A DNA stretch of 64,000 bases, taken from Heliocidaris tuberculata (taxonomy: Eukaryota > Echinodermata > Echinoidea > Camarodonta > Echinometridae). Both the position numbers and the translations under genes were made by a program. Below, in pieces: positions 61,263 through 64,000 of this stretch. The notes beneath the pieces are model-generated. The model saw only the letters and a list, made by a program, of their open reading frames with translations, did no database searches and was not told where the DNA came from. Numbering within the stretch: position 1 is the first letter of the stretch; every line of letters starts with the position of its first letter. Where the stretch lies: the NCBI GenBank assembly GCA_025618425.1, contig CM046832.1:61853108-61917107 (forward strand), written 5' to 3'.

Positions 61263-63399
61263 GGAGCATAATGTCGGCATCACGTAGGCAGATAGATCTA
61301 ATATCCAAACGTTACTTACCGACAAACATTAATGCTTGCTTTTTAGCACACAAAAACCCATACCAAACTTTTGTGAATGAATAATTGTATGCATTTGATT
61401 ACAGCATCGAGACACATGGGGGCAATTCTTTTGAAACAAGAGCAAGGCTCCAGTGCGTCATGTAAACCGTACATAAAATACTCACACAGCACTCTATACA
61501 TGCATGACAATCACAACGACTAGGGTCCGTAAGTCTCACGAAACCTTATTTGTCTGATTCTACTCAATCGTGTCCATCGTAATGTAAACAAGTCCTACCA
61601 AGAACAAGAAAAAAAAAAAGCAAAGCAAAGAAATTACACATTCTCTTTAGAAATGATCACGCGCGATCAAAAAGTCCGCAAATTGGTCTGTCACGCGATA
61701 CCCAATGCACTCCATTCCATTCGAAAAGTACGCAAAAAGCACTTTTGTGCGCATTTTTTGCTTTCATAAATGTATTTATTTATTTTGGCGCTGAGGGCGT
61801 AATGATAATGATCCGGATTTAGCATAGCGTAATGATCTTTTTGCTTCCATCAATGCTTCGAAAATTATTTTCTGTAGGCTGGCTGATTTTGAGACGGTAT
61901 TTCGTCAAGAGCTCCACTCCTGTGGTGGATTTTCGTTTTTGCCCTTGATCATCGACTATTGATCAATAATCATGAATAACACCAGTGAAAGTTTAAGATC
62001 TGTAAATATATTTTACAGCTGTAAACGGAACAGTTACAGGTCAAATATCAAAATAACCAGAAAATACTTTGATAAGCTTAAAAGAGCAATTAAACAGAAT
62101 ATACGTATACGACTACGAGTCTAATCTGGTTTCGTATACTATGATGCCACCGCACCACCAGATACGCCGAGCGGATTTTGTGGCGGTACGAAATCCGCCA
62201 AGGGATCCATGTCTGCCGTTAACAGCGTACAGATCCATGAACCAACATGATATACTAATTTGCCATACATGGGTCAAGAGAGACAATTTTAGATAAGATG
62301 CTTTGTCTAATATTATACACGAATCAAAGATTAGAACCTTCGACCTCTCATAGAATAGTTATACAGTATGTGCCAAGCAAAATGTTAAGTGATTCCATAT
62401 AATTTGCATTTTAATATTCTTTAAAAAAAATCAATGAAATACAGAATATCCTTGGGTTTAGGTAAAATTGTCTGATAAGATTCGAGCGAGCTTTTTTTAA
62501 CACTTTGTCTGATTGTGTTGTACGTTGTGTATCAATTCATATGTATAGCCTCTATGTTTTTTGTCCTTATAAGATATAAGGATTACAAAGAGGTTGCCAA
62601 GCTGCCTGCTTATGAGGTGACGGTTGAATGCTCAACTAGAAGAAGTTTCAAAATTCCCGGGGTTGGGGCTGCAGCCCACAGCCCCCTCATAAGTCTCATA
62701 CTTGTACAAGTAAATGATATTTTGTGATAATCATGTTTGTTTATTTCAAGTGGAAGAGCCTCATTATGTAATGTGAGAAAAATCGATGAGCTTGAATGCT
62801 CTCACATTTATACTGCCTTTTATAGACATTGGGTACATAGTGCGAACATGTTTGTGCCCCACTAAAAGTGGATGATATATCGTGCAATAACTGATCACTC
62901 TACATCATGTAGCCAATTTTTTTGATAAATGAGCAATAAATTAAGCCAAGTTCAATTGGTTGGGCATAGAAAATGCCGAGGTGCTTTTGAACACAAACAT
63001 AAGTGCCTACATGATTGTTGTATTTTAACCAATTTTTTTTTAAAGGTTACAAGAAAGTTTAAGGGACTTTGTCCAGTCATTATGTCAAATGTCTGTGCAT
63101 GAATTATATGCCAATATCTATGCTCAGTGTTTTTCAATATTTCGAAATATCTTTATTTTGTGATATAGTGGTTCCAGTATTGTTACTTGCAACATAATGA
63201 ACCATTCAGATTATAACTTCTCAACAGTTTCTTTCAAAATAAAATTACTCAACATAAATCTTACAAGATCTGATTACATGATAACACAATGGATAATTTT
63301 CAGTCATGGTCCACGTCAGCAGGTCACTAAGAATGACTTTAGATGAAGATGGAAAAAATAAATAGCAGGTGATGACAAGCAGAAAGGACGAAATAACAA
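61263..63399. other. Intergenic DNA, nothing recognised
   Basis: Mostly AT-rich unique sequence. Open frames of 60-75 codons have no signature. The CpG-bearing patch 62150-62230 is slightly richer but short. Confidence 0.45.
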
Positions 63400-63665
63400 T
63401 CAAACGCTACCCCAGGTGAGCGAGGCTTTCAACAAAGCCCTGGACGGACACACACGGGGTGATTTTATGCACTCCATGGCCACCCAGTCGCCGTAGCCAG
63501 CATCCAGCGCACCTGAGAGGTGATATATCATGAGGATAAAACACGGGGATGTCCTTGCGTGCCAGACTTAGTGCCGTCCAGCTATGCCTCTGAAGTCCGC
63601 CGCCAAAGCATACCTTTTATAGGGTGAAAAGTCGCGGCCAAGAAACTACGGCGCACATGTAACGC
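63400..63665 (-). promoter_or_regulatory. GC-richer island with TATA-like CTATAAAAG on the minus strand
   Basis: About 265 bp of complex GC-rich sequence in an AT-rich setting. CTTTTATAG at 63614-63622 reads CTATAAAAG on the minus strand, a textbook TATA box, followed by GGCGGCGGAC. The same word also fits posterior-Hox or Cdx site preferences. It may be a promoter facing the Hox gene, or an enhancer. No exon was identified downstream of it on the minus strand. Confidence 0.35.
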
Positions 63666-64000
63666 ATTATGCCACTGTGAATGCCATCTTTTGCAAAATG
63701 ATCTTAAAGGCAGCGCTTTTCGAATTTGCCATACTTTCTAGCTTCTTCAGTATTTTAACATAATTGTAATACAAGTATAAAATAATATATCTCTTTATGA
63801 TACTGTTATTATGTTCAGTATTGATGAGATTATAATCACCCAATATTGTGAAAAGGATAAATTTTTATTTCATCCTCGGTACGAATTGAAATATGATTAG
63901 GCCTAATGAGATATATGAGATATTTGTTAACAAGTTTATTTGGTTGTGAGAAATATTATATTACTTACACTTTTTTGCGCTAGAAGCGTGACGAAGCAAG
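63666..64000. other. Window end, nothing recognised
   Basis: AT-rich unique sequence to the edge of the window. Confidence 0.5.

Noticed and set aside
1..64000. A reverse transcriptase, integrase or complete transposase gene
   Set aside because: No frame carries recognisable catalytic motifs; only non-autonomous elements and tails are visible.

Overview
This window looks like eukaryotic, metazoan DNA from an echinoderm, most likely a sea urchin. It is AT-rich and gene-poor. It is packed with microsatellites, purine tracts and poly-G/poly-C runs, and it carries one recognisable protein-coding gene: a posterior Hox gene whose homeodomain is of the ambulacrarian Hox11/13 type. The species call is an inference from that homeodomain and the repeat style. 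No mitochondrial, bacterial or viral genes were seen.

Layout. Positions 1-28,900 are upstream non-coding DNA. They hold a degenerate ~82-bp tandem repeat (1040-1430), tails of probable non-LTR retrotransposons (about 7588, 16390-16810, 28545), a 399-bp piggyBac-like MITE flanked by TTAA (18677-19075), and a THAP-domain DNA transposon (copy 1, 20681-22114). They also hold a poly-G/'TCTGACAAGC' repeat (22895-23245) and several tandem arrays. Positions 28,900-29,718 are the likely promoter and 5' UTR region, with CCAAT, TATA-like, Tcf/Lef, CCATAAA, GATA and CACGTG matches. Coding exon 1 is 29719-30250. A phase-1 intron of 17,888 bp follows (30251-48138). It contains a second, nearly identical THAP transposon with both inverted ends (35598-37053), a reverse-oriented copy of the poly-G repeat (38990-39235), and several complex non-repetitive islands that are candidate cis-regulatory modules. 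Coding exon 2, with the whole homeodomain, is 48139-48617. Joining the exons preserves frame exactly and gives a 336-residue protein. A poly(A) signal candidate is at 49360.

Positions 49,400-64,000 are downstream non-coding DNA. They hold a mariner-like element with ~250-bp terminal inverted repeats and a TA duplication (51820-52863), long GA/GAA tracts, an inverted-repeat element (59236-59668), two tRNA-derived SINE candidates on the minus strand (about 60370 and 61070-61262), and a GC-richer island at 63400-63665.

The biological unit is one Hox gene with a large, potentially regulatory intron that has been invaded recently by mobile elements. The most unusual finding is the THAP transposon pair. 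One copy sits inside the Hox intron and keeps the C-x2-H half of its zinc finger. The other, about 15 kb upstream, has lost the first Cys of that half through a 16-bp deletion and has lost its right terminus.
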